From Ecytonucleospora hepatopenaei (Eukaryota > Microsporidia > Enterocytozoonidae), in the NCBI GenBank assembly GCA_026692725.1, contig JAPMUG010000008.1, forward strand, positions 106,299-170,298: a stretch of 64,000 nucleotides of DNA, written 5' to 3'. The notes beneath the pieces were generated by a model that was not told where the DNA came from, searched no databases, and was given only the letters and a program-made list of their open reading frames with translations. This document shows, one piece after another, positions 55,315 through 63,853 of this stretch (within the stretch, counting starts at the first letter, position 1; each line of letters begins with the position of its first letter). Both the position numbers and the translations under genes were made by a program.

Positions 55315-56139
55315 TTATCTTATTTCATTTATACTTTCACCTAATTCTTTTATAGTTTCAGTATAATATTCATTAGGCATATGAAATAATTCAGGTTTAG
55401 TTTGTTTTGTAGATATATCATATGTACTTATTTTACTCATATGTTTATTCTTAATTTCATTACTATTCTTATGTAAATCTTTATAGTTATAATCATTATT
55501 AGTGTTATTAGTATAATTATAATTATTGGTATAATTGTTATTTTTTATAGTATTAAATTTATTTTTATTTATATTATTATCATCATCACTACTTATCCAA
55601 TATTCTATTTTATCTATATTATTTTTACTTTTATTATATAAAATAGTGTTATTTTTATTGTTTTTCTTTTTAGTAAGTAATAAATTAATTTTATTAGACA
55701 ATCTCTTACCTTTCTTTATTTTAGCAACAGTATTTTTAATTTTTTTATTTTTTAATAATTCTGGTTTAACATATGTTTCAATATTAACATCATCATATTT
55801 ATCTGTATTATTTATGTTATTCTTTTTCTTTTTTATAACAACACATATTATGATAATAATAGTAATTATTATGATACTAAATAATATACTTAATAATATT
55901 TTAGTTTTTTTACTAATAAACTTACTACTCTTATTATTAGTATTATTAGTATTATTAGTATTATTAGTATTATTAGTATTATTAGTATTATTAGTATTAT
56001 TAGTATTATTAGTATTATTAGTATTATTAGTATTATTAGTATTATTAGTATTATTATCATTGATATTGTTTGTATCATTATTTATTGTATTTATATTATC
56101 ATCAATAACATATTCATCATTACTGTTACTGTTTGTCAT
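55315..56139 (-). CDS. Asn/Thr-repeat single-pass membrane protein, 274 aa
   Basis: After an acidic start the protein has about 13 TNN/NTN repeats (NNTNNTNNTNN), encoded by a 9-bp DNA repeat at 55932-56048, then KSSKFISKKTKILLSILFSI continuing into a transmembrane helix (IIIITIIIIICVVI) and a Lys-rich cytosolic part. The C-terminal end PELFHMPNEYYTETIKELGE is less repetitive and could be conserved. Same layout as the small protein at 54132-54470. No family assigned. Confidence 0.48.
   Translation of the reverse strand: MTNSNSNDEYVIDDNINTINNDTNNINDNNTNNTNNTNNTNNTNNTNNTNNTNNTNNTNNTNNTNNTNNKSSKFISKKTKILLSILFSIIIITIIIIICVVIKKKKNNINNTDKYDDVNIETYVKPELLKNKKIKNTVAKIKKGKRLSNKINLLLTKKKNNKNNTILYNKSKNNIDKIEYWISSDDDNNINKNKFNTIKNNNYTNNYNYTNNTNNDYNYKDLHKNSNEIKNKHMSKISTYDISTKQTKPELFHMPNEYYTETIKELGESINEIR
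55932..56048. repeat. 9-bp tandem repeat, 13 copies (TATTATTAG)
   Basis: Thirteen perfect copies of TATTATTAG in the coding region of the Asn/Thr-rich membrane protein. Being a multiple of three, copy number can change without shifting frame, giving variable-length TNN repeats. Confidence 0.9.
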
Positions 56140-56242
56140 CTTATACTATAAATATGTTTAAACTATATAAAATACTAACTATTTAAACTTAAATAAATAT
56201 TAACAAAAGTATATGTATATATATAAATAACTGTATATTAAT

Positions 56243-56306
56243 AAACGTATTACACTTTAACACTAATTTAAATAAAACGTATTACACTTTAACACTAATT
56301 TAAATA
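56243..56306. repeat. 32-bp exact tandem duplication
   Basis: The 32-base unit beginning AAACGTATTACACTTTAACA occurs at 56243-56274 and again at 56275-56306 without a mismatch visible to me. It lies in the spacer 56140-56489, which otherwise holds only A/T low complexity. Confidence 0.85.
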
Positions 56307-56489
56307 TAGTAGGGTATATTAAATAAAAATATTATATAATTTAATAAAGTAAAAAAGATAAATAATTTATCAATAAATATTAACCTTATAAAATACACTA
56401 TACAACAATATAATAATATAACAATATAATAATGCAGTATATAATATAAAAAATATTTATTATATAGTATATAATATCGTTGTAACAAT

Positions 56490-57104
56490 TCAATATAATA
56501 TAAAATTAATCTTACTCCTTCCTATAGGTAACATATTATAATTATAAAAATGATAATATAGTTTACCAGTACCATGTAAAAAAGGATATTTATCTATAAT
56601 GTGTATATCATTACCAGCAATATTAAGGACATCAAACATATCAACACCCATGGATTTACAAAAAGTAAAAGCATCATCAAGTATTTGTATGTTATTAGTA
56701 TTATTAGTATTATTACCTATATTATGATATTGTAATATTGCTTTTTTAATATATTTACTATTATTATCATATAAAATAGTATTATTACTATTATTACTAT
56801 TATTACTGTTTATATTGTTATTATCATATAAATCAGTATTATTAGTATCATATAACTTATTATCAATATACATTATATAAAATGTAATAAATGTACCTTC
56901 CTGTTTATTTATTAATGTATAATTAAAGTTATCAATAATTTTAAAATTATCTCTTAATGCATCAATATCATTAAATACTTCATATAGTTGTATATTACAT
57001 ACATTACATTGATTATATTTAAGTAATAGTTGATTAATATAAATAAAATCATTATCATCATCATTATTGATTAATCTAGTATTACTATTATAATATATTA
57101 CTAT
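56490..57104 (-). pseudogene. NMT1: N-myristoyltransferase, C-terminal part (other frame)
   Basis: This frame is open from 57104 down to the stop at 56490, without a needed ATG. It contains RDNFKIIDNFNYTLINKQEG with TFITFYIMYID (ITDFxSFYxLPS in NMT), then FTFCKSMGVDMFDVLNIAGN (AK-x-x-GFDVFNALD-x-M-x-N) and FLHGTGKLYYHFYNYN (FG-x-GDG-x-L-xYYLYNW), ending SKINFILY where NMT ends near GLVLQ. Together with the next entry it covers most of NMT. Asn-rich inserts interrupt it. Confidence 0.72.
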
Positions 57105-57120
57105 TTATTATATATACTAT

Positions 57121-57987
57121 TTAATATATTACTATTAATATACTACTATTTAATATATTATCATTATATATAGTATTAGTACTATTTATATAATCATATG
57201 GTATATATATTAATTTTCTTAATCTATTTATATTAAGTATATAATGATAATATTCTACTTCAGTAAATGCAAAACCTAAATTACGTTCACCAGTAAATAT
57301 AGCAGTATAAATACCATTGATATATGCATTTCTCTTTATTTCATTAATGAGCATGGGTGCAATATTATTATGTCTCATATGTTTACTAACACATAGAAAG
57401 TTAACACTGAGAATATCACTATATAATATATTATCATTATATACTGTATCATTATATAATACATTACCATTATTATTACTATTATTATATATAGAATGTA
57501 CTTTACCAAATACATAACCAATTAATTCTAATTTATTATCATTATATACTGTATTATCATTATATAATATATTAGTATTAGTATTATTACTATTATTAAT
57601 ATATAATCCTATTGAATAACATTCTTTATGTCTCTTACTATTAAATAACATATTAAACATATCATATGTAAATATAAATTTATAATTATCACTACTATTA
57701 GTATTATGTGTATTATGTATATTATGTGTATTATAATAATTATTGTTTAAAAATGTAATAATAATATTAATATCACTAATATATTTAAATATATAATTAG
57801 TATTATTATATGTATTATATGTATTATTTAATTGGTGTATTATATCATTATTAACATGTTGTATGATATTAGTATTATTAGTATTATTAGTATTATTATT
57901 GTTATTGGTATTATTGTTATTGGTATTAGTATTATTGTTATTACCTATATTACTAACTGGTTGTGTTTCCCAATATCTTTTTTTCAT
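57121..57987 (-). CDS. NMT1: N-myristoyltransferase, N-terminal part
   Basis: ATG at 57987. MKKRYWETQPVS matches the NMT start (FWDTQPV). Conserved blocks follow: KLELIGYVFGKVHSIY (LVGFIxAIPA), SVNFLCVSKHMRHNNIAPML ([20 protein letters not shown]), and RNAYINGIYTAIFTGERNL with YYHYILNINRLRKLIYIPY (TCRYWHRSLNPRKLIEV). The enzyme attaches myristate to N-terminal Gly of proteins such as Arf GTPases. Asn repeats are inserted between blocks. The frame stops at 57121 in an AT repeat; the C-terminal half continues in another frame from 57104. Confidence 0.82.
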   Translation of the reverse strand: MKKRYWETQPVSNIGNNNNTNTNNNNTNNNNNTNNTNNTNIIQHVNNDIIHQLNNTYNTYNNTNYIFKYISDINIIITFLNNNYYNTHNIHNTHNTNSSDNYKFIFTYDMFNMLFNSKRHKECYSIGLYINNSNNTNTNILYNDNTVYNDNKLELIGYVFGKVHSIYNNSNNNGNVLYNDTVYNDNILYSDILSVNFLCVSKHMRHNNIAPMLINEIKRNAYINGIYTAIFTGERNLGFAFTEVEYYHYILNINRLRKLIYIPYDYINSTNTIYNDNILNSSILIVIY

Positions 57988-58037
57988 TATATTATTATAT
58001 TATTATATTATACTAATATATTATTATACTAATATAT

Positions 58038-58226
58038 TATAAACTATAAACTATAAACTATAAACTATAAACTATAAACTATAAACTATAAACTATAAAC
58101 TATAAACTATAAACTATAAACTATAAACTATAAACTATAAACTATAAACTATAAACTATAAACTATAAACTATAAACTATAAACTATAAACTATAAACTA
58201 TAAACTATAAACTATAAACTATAAAC
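58038..58226. repeat. (TATAAAC)27 heptamer array
   Basis: Twenty-seven perfect copies of a 7-base unit directly upstream of the NMT gene ATG, between NMT and the TPR gene. All C is on the plus strand. No coding or RNA function seen; copy number is likely variable. Confidence 0.95.
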
Positions 58227-58282
58227 TATATAAAATATTATACTAATATATATGGGTAATATTTTATTTATATTATATTATA

Positions 58283-58489
58283 TTATATATTACTATTTGA
58301 CTTATTTATATCTTCTATATATTTCTTTATTCTCTCTATATTCCTATCACATGTACTATTACTAATATATTTATTATATGCATCAATAGCATTATTAGAG
58401 TCATTCATCTTTTTATATAATTCAGCTAAATATAACCATGCATCACATGATGTATTATTACATATATTACTATTATATAAATTATATAA
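58283..58489 (-). pseudogene. TPR protein, C-terminal frame fragment
   Basis: Open from 58489 to the stop at 58283-58285: SCDAWLYLAELYKKMNDSNN then AIDAYNKYISNSTCDRN and a final helix (IERIKKYIEDINKS). This is a clean tetratricopeptide repeat (W-x-x-LA-x-L-Y-x-x-x-x-x-x-x-A-x-x-x-Y-x-K-x-I) plus capping helix. It overlaps the end of the middle fragment by 8 bases (58482-58489), so one base shift joins them. Confidence 0.55.
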
Positions 58490-59168
58490 TTATATAATTA
58501 TATATATTACATATATTAGTATTATTACATATATTACATATATTGGTATTATTACATATATTACATATATTGGTATTATTACATATTGTACTACTCTTTA
58601 TAAATGATTCTATTGCTATATCATATATATTATATTTATAATATATTCTACCTAATAATTTATATGTATTACTAATAATACAACAATTACCATTATATAT
58701 ATTACCATTATAATATATTATCTTATGTAATATATACTGTGATATATTATATTTATTATGTATATATAAGTTATATGCTATATCATATAATATATATAAT
58801 ACTATATTATGTATATTATGTATATTATGTATATTATGTATATTATGTATATTATTACATATACTATATAATACCTTATTATAATATATTACACTATTAT
58901 TCATATATGATATATTATTATGCTTATTATATTTTATATTATAACACTTACTAATTATCATATATATTATATATATTATAATATTACTATTATCAATATA
59001 TGATATATTATCAATATTATTATATTTTATTATATTCTTTAATAATATTATACATTCATCTATTTTATTATCATACATATATAATATACTATTTATTAAT
59101 GATATTCTAATATTATATGTATATGTATTATATATATGTATTATATGTATTATATGTATATGTATATA
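58482..59168 (-). pseudogene. TPR protein, middle frame fragment
   Basis: The frame is open from 59168 (no ATG needed; the first ATG is 59078) to 58482. The upstream part reads NIRISLINSILYMYDNKIDE, continuing CIILLKNII, then TPR-like helices (KLLGRIYYKYNIYDIAIESF near the end) and repeats HNIHNIHNIHN and NNTNICNICNN from simple DNA repeats. It overlaps the N-terminal fragment over 59150-59168. With the neighbouring fragments it forms one TPR gene, possibly an APC/C subunit. Confidence 0.52.
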
Positions 59169-60253
59169 TTATATATATTTAATATTTTATTATATTTTAT
59201 ATCATTAGTTATACTTGTATCATTTACTATATTTAATATATAATATTCAATAGGTATAATATATAATATACTATTTAATATATTACTATTATATGTATAT
59301 GTATTATTTATACTATTATATGTATATGTATTATTTATACTATTATATGTATATGTATCATTTATACTATTATATGTATTTATTATATATTCATATATCT
59401 TTATATTATTATATAATATATTACTATCATTACATATATACAACATATAGATATATAATTTAATATCATCATTTAATATATCATCATTTATTATATTATT
59501 AATACTATCACTATTATTATATATATTTAATATATCTACTATTATATATATTAGTTCATACATATTATTATATTTATATAATATATTAATATAACAATCT
59601 ATAGCTATATTATATTTATTACATAATATATTGTTATTGTTATTATTATATAATATATTGTTATTGTTATTAGTATTATTATTGTTATTATTATATAATA
59701 TATTGTTATTGTTATTGTTATTATATAATATTATTATACCATATATATAATTATATAATATATTAGTATTATTAGTAGTATTATTAGTATTATATTTTAT
59801 ATTATAGTTATTATTATATATTACATTATAATCATTATGTATACTATTATATATTGTATCATATAATATATTAGTAGTATTAGTAGTATTACTATTAGTG
59901 TTACTATCAGTAGTATTACTCTTTATTATACTATCATATAATATCTTATGTATTATCTTTGCTTTTATTATCTTCATTTCCATATTACAACATGTTTCAT
60001 TTGAACATGTTAAGCTTATACATGATAAACATTTTATTGCTTTATTATATTGTTTAGTATAATATAAATATATTATATAATTGATATTAGTATTATTGGT
60101 ATTATTGTCATTATATAATGTATTAGTAGTATTTAATATATTTTCTTTATATAACTTATAATCATATACACTATCATTAGTATTATTTGATAGTAATATT
60201 TCTATTGTTTCTATAAAATTATACTTTATATATACATCTATATTATCAATCAT
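59150..60253 (-). CDS. TPR protein, N-terminal part (possible Cdc16/Cdc23-type APC/C subunit)
   Basis: ATG at 60253. 367 residues with Asn/Tyr-rich repeats between TPR-like helices: IIYLYYTKQYNKAIKCLSCI (A-helix/B-helix with Y-x-x-x-x-Y-x-x-AI) and YIYGIIILYNN ... YNIAIDCYINILYKYNNMYE. The block order and the Cys-rich stretch (CNMEMKIIKAKIIHKI) recall Cdc16/Cdc23 subunits of the anaphase-promoting complex, but the subunit cannot be fixed. It ends at 59150 in an ATACAT repeat tract, where the next frame fragment takes over. Confidence 0.55.
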   Translation of the reverse strand: MIDNIDVYIKYNFIETIEILLSNNTNDSVYDYKLYKENILNTTNTLYNDNNTNNTNINYIIYLYYTKQYNKAIKCLSCISLTCSNETCCNMEMKIIKAKIIHKILYDSIIKSNTTDSNTNSNTTNTTNILYDTIYNSIHNDYNVIYNNNYNIKYNTNNTTNNTNILYNYIYGIIILYNNNNNNNILYNNNNNNTNNNNNILYNNNNNNILCNKYNIAIDCYINILYKYNNMYELIYIIVDILNIYNNSDSINNIINDDILNDDIKLYIYMLYICNDSNILYNNIKIYEYIINTYNSINDTYTYNSINNTYTYNSINNTYTYNSNILNSILYIIPIEYYILNIVNDTSITNDIKYNKILNIYNIYIYI

Positions 60254-62547
60254 TATAATATTATATTATTATATTGTATTAAAATATATTGTATTATTAT
60301 AATATGTTAATTTGTTATAAAATATAGTTATATATTGTGTTATATTATTGTGTTATATTACTATAATGTATTGTAGTTTTATATAAAAATATAAGGATAA
60401 AAAATATTATAAATAAAAATATAACATTATATAATTACAATAATATTATATGTTATAGTAGTGTTAAGAATATATTAAATATGATTTATATAAAAACATT
60501 ATTAATGTAAATAAAATAAGGAAAAAATTAAAAAAATTAATATTTTTTAAATAAATCATAATGTTTAGAATGTAAGGTATAAAAATAGATAAAATAGTAT
60601 TATATAAGGAAATAAAAATAGTTTAATATTTATAGCTATACAAAAAAACATATATATATTTATTATTTTACTTTAAACTAGATCATTATAAGATTATATA
60701 ACCTTAAAAATTTAAAAACTTTTAAAAAACAAAAATAATATATTATACAATAGTTATAAAATAATAAATTAAAAATACTACTACTATTTATATATTATAA
60801 GGAAATATTATTAATATTATTAAACAATATAATAAAAGAAAAACAAAATATAATATTTATATTAAGAAGTAGTAGTATTTATAGGTATAAAAATAATTTT
60901 AAGAATTTAAAACAATAATTTTTATATATAACTAAAGTAAAATATTTTAATTCTTTAAAAAATATAGATATATAATATATAATAATATTAAAAGAAGTAA
61001 AAAAGTAATTTTATTTTATAACATAAGAAAAGGATAAGGTTAATATAAAAAGTAAAAATTTAAAATAATAACAAATATATAAAACTATTTTTATTATTAT
61101 ATAGTATAATTAAGGAACAAAAATAAGTATATGCTATAATCCCTTCCTTTTGAGCTTTCATGAATTTGATTTAAATAATTTCTTGCTGTGAATTGCTACG
61201 TAGCGCTTTTGTTTACACAGTAGGCGGAAGGTCTTGAAGTGCTTGTTGTCGACGTGCCTCTTTCTGTTCAAGAGTGTCTAAATAATCAGTATACACTTTG
61301 GTAATGTATTAGTATAAGAATGTCACATTGTAATAAAGTTTAATAAAATAAAAATTAAGGTTTAAAACATTTCTAATTTTAAATATCTACTCTACATTTT
61401 CGATGGCATAAGCCAGCTTAAGACACTAATTTAAATATAAATATAAACTAAAATAAATATTAATATATATAATTTAGTAGTAGCTAACAATAATAACAAA
61501 TTTAAAATAGTATTACTACTTAACTATTATAAACTATTAAGGAATACACAACTATACTATATATTAACTACTAAAAACATTTTATATGTTTTATAAATAA
61601 ATTGTATAATAAATTAAATTATTTGTGTATATTATATATTAGTAGTATAAAGATATTTTATGTTAAAATAATTTGAAAAATAAAATATAATAGAAATAAA
61701 AAACACGTAGGTAATAAAGGAAAAGAAAAAAGATGAAATAAAAGTATATATAGAATGCAATGATATTGAAAATTGAATAGTTTTAGGTAGATGTATTTTT
61801 CAATTTTTTGTATTTGTGAGTATACCCTTTAGTTTAAATATTAGTAAACTTATTAGTATTTATTTTTTAACCCTTATAGTAAAATAGAATAAAACTAAAA
61901 TATAAATAAAATAATAGTAAAATCATAATTTAAATGTATTGTTATAAGTGTAAAACTTAATATAAATGATAGTAAATAAATTATAAGAATAAAAAATACA
62001 TTATTTTAGAATTTATTATTAAATAAATTCATATTTTAAGAAATTTAGAAAAAATTAAAGAAATATTCTTATAGAATATAAGTATAAGTATGAATGATAA
62101 AGTTAATATGTATTTAAATAGTAGTAATAGTAATAATAAAATGGTGTAATAAATATTTATATGTTTTTATTAAATAAATTATAAAAATATATACATTTAT
62201 TAGGGAAATATTATAAAATTTATAAAAAAATAAAAATATTTTAAAAGATAATATAATTTAAAAGAAAAACAATGAGAGTATTAAATAAAAAAGAAATAAA
62301 GAAAAAAAAATTAAAAAACTAAACTAATACTTAAGTATATTTACATATAAAAAATATAAAACTATTAATAAGTTTATTAACCTAATAATAAAATGATAAA
62401 AACAATAGAAATAACAAACGAAAAAATTACAAAAAGTTTAATTTAAGTTAATAGTACATAAAAAACATTTTAACACCTTTTTGCGAGTAATAAAAGTATT
62501 CACAAAGAAAAGAAAATACGTGAAAACAAAAATTAGATTATGATTAG
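60254..62547. other. Subtelomeric AT desert with a coding relic
   Basis: About 2.3 kb with no intact gene. Most is poly-A/poly-T and TATA-type low complexity, with loosely repeated motifs such as AAATATTATAAAT and TAAATATAAAATA. The exception is a GC-richer island at about 61130-61430 (see the relic entry). A CCC appears near 61868 without a following long frame. I see no tRNA, rRNA or clear ncRNA elsewhere. Confidence 0.45.
61135..61311 (-). pseudogene. Degenerate protein-coding relic with in-frame stops
   Basis: One minus-strand frame gives protein-like sequence interrupted only by TAA codons: YITKVYTDYLDTLEQKEARR then QQALQDLPPTV, stop (61213-61215), TKALRSNSQQEII, stop, IKFMKAQKEGIIAYT. 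The residues are well balanced (Arg, Gln, Pro, Ala), unlike the Asn/Ile/Lys chance frames around, and the DNA is clearly GC-richer. A third stop lies just upstream (61309-61311). This fits an old copy of a gene or mobile element. A structured RNA is the alternative; a GCTACGTAGC palindrome sits at 61195-61204. Confidence 0.35.
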
Positions 62548-62599
62548 TAGCGCGAGAAAACTTGACGGAGTGTAACGAAGTTAAAGTTTTGGAGCGCTA
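62548..62599. other. Strong hairpin next to the minisatellite
   Basis: The arms TAGCGCGAGAAAACTT (62548-62563) and AAGTTTTGGAGCGCTA (62584-62599) pair at 13 of 16 positions with a 3-base internal loop, around a 20-base loop GACGGAGTGTAACGAAGTTA. It is GC-richer than its surroundings and overlaps the first bases of the minisatellite (GCTA). It could be a transcribed RNA stem, a terminator or the end of an element. Confidence 0.6.
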
Positions 62600-63035
62600 T
62601 TGACTAGATATCTTACCTACGGTAAGCTATTGACTAGATATCTTACCTACGGTAAGCTATTGACTAGATATCTTACCTACGGTAAGCTATTGACTAGATA
62701 TCTTACCTACGGTAAGCTATTGACTAGATATCTTACCTACGGTAAGCTATTGACTAGATATCTTACCTACGGTAAGCTATTGACTAGATATCTTACCTAC
62801 GGTAAGCTATTGACTAGATATCTTACCTACGGTAAGCTATTGACTAGATATCTTACCTACGGTAAGCTATTGACTAGATATCTTACCTACGGTAAGCTAT
62901 TGACTAGATATCTTACCTACGGTAAGCTATTGACTAGATATCTTACCTACGGTAAGCTATTGACTAGATATCTTACCTACGGTAAGCTATTGACTAGATA
63001 TCTTACCTACGGTAAGCTATTGACTAGATATCTTA
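62596..63035. repeat. 30-bp subtelomeric minisatellite, 14 full copies plus 20 bases
   Basis: Fourteen identical copies of a 30-base unit (GCTATTGACTAGATATCTTA followed by CCTACGGTAA) run from 62596 to 63015, and a 15th is cut after 20 bases. Each unit holds two palindromic elements: AGATATCT and CTTACC-TAC-GGTAAG. Identity between copies looks perfect, which suggests recent homogenisation. The open frame it makes (a 10-residue repeat) is a by-product of the 30-base period. Confidence 0.95.
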
Positions 63036-63236
63036 GTTAAGTTAGTTAGTTTAGTAGTTAGTTAGTTAGTTAGTTAAGTTAGTTAGTTAGTTTAGTTTTA
63101 GTTAGTAGTTTAGTTAGTTAGTATAGTTAGTTAGTTTAAGTTAGTTTTTTTAGGTTAGGTTAGTAGTTTAGGTTAGTAGTTAGTTAAGTTTAGTTTAAGT
63201 AGTTAGTTTAGTTTAGTGTTTAGGTTAGTAGTTTAG

Positions 63237-63272
<36 letters not shown>

Positions 63273-63283
63273 AGTTAGTTAGT

Positions 63284-63351
<68 letters not shown>

Positions 63352-63516
63352 AGTTAGTTAGTTTAGTTAGTTAGTTAGTTAGTTTAGTTAGTTAGTTTAG
63401 TTAGTTAGTTAGTTTAGTTAGTTAGTTTAGTTAGTTAGTTTAGTTAGTTAGTTAGTTTAGTTAGTTAGTTAGTTAGTTTAGTTAGTTAGTTAGTTTAGGT
63501 TAGTTAGTTAGTTAGT

Positions 63517-63555
<39 letters not shown>

Positions 63556-63588
63556 AGTTAGTTAGTTTAGTTTAGTTAGTTAGTTAGT

Positions 63589-63619
<31 letters not shown>

Positions 63620-63638
63620 AGTTAGTTAGTTAGTTAGT

Positions 63639-63673
<35 letters not shown>

Positions 63674-63798
63674 AGTTAGTTAGTTTAGTTAGTTAGTTAG
63701 TTTAGTTAGTTTAGTTAGTTTAGTTAGTTAGTTTAGTTAGTTAGTTAGTTTAGTTAGTTTAGTTTAGTTAGTTTAGTTAGTTAGTTTAGTTAGTTAGT

Positions 63799-63853
<55 letters not shown>

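Noticed and set aside
55535..56161. Leu/Val-rich plus-strand frame
   Set aside because: Antisense shadow of the TNN repeat gene.
61130..61300. snRNA or telomerase RNA in the GC-richer island
   Set aside because: No U-snRNA motif or CTAA-type template recognised; the coherent minus-strand frame with stops fits a coding relic better, though not excluded.
62596..63035. CRISPR-like array
   Set aside because: Units are contiguous and identical without spacers, in a eukaryotic subtelomere.
62600..63040. 146-residue open frame with a perfect 10-residue repeat (RYLTYGKLLT)
   Set aside because: It exists only because the minisatellite period is 30 bases; perfect DNA identity, no CCC motif and telomeric location argue against a protein.
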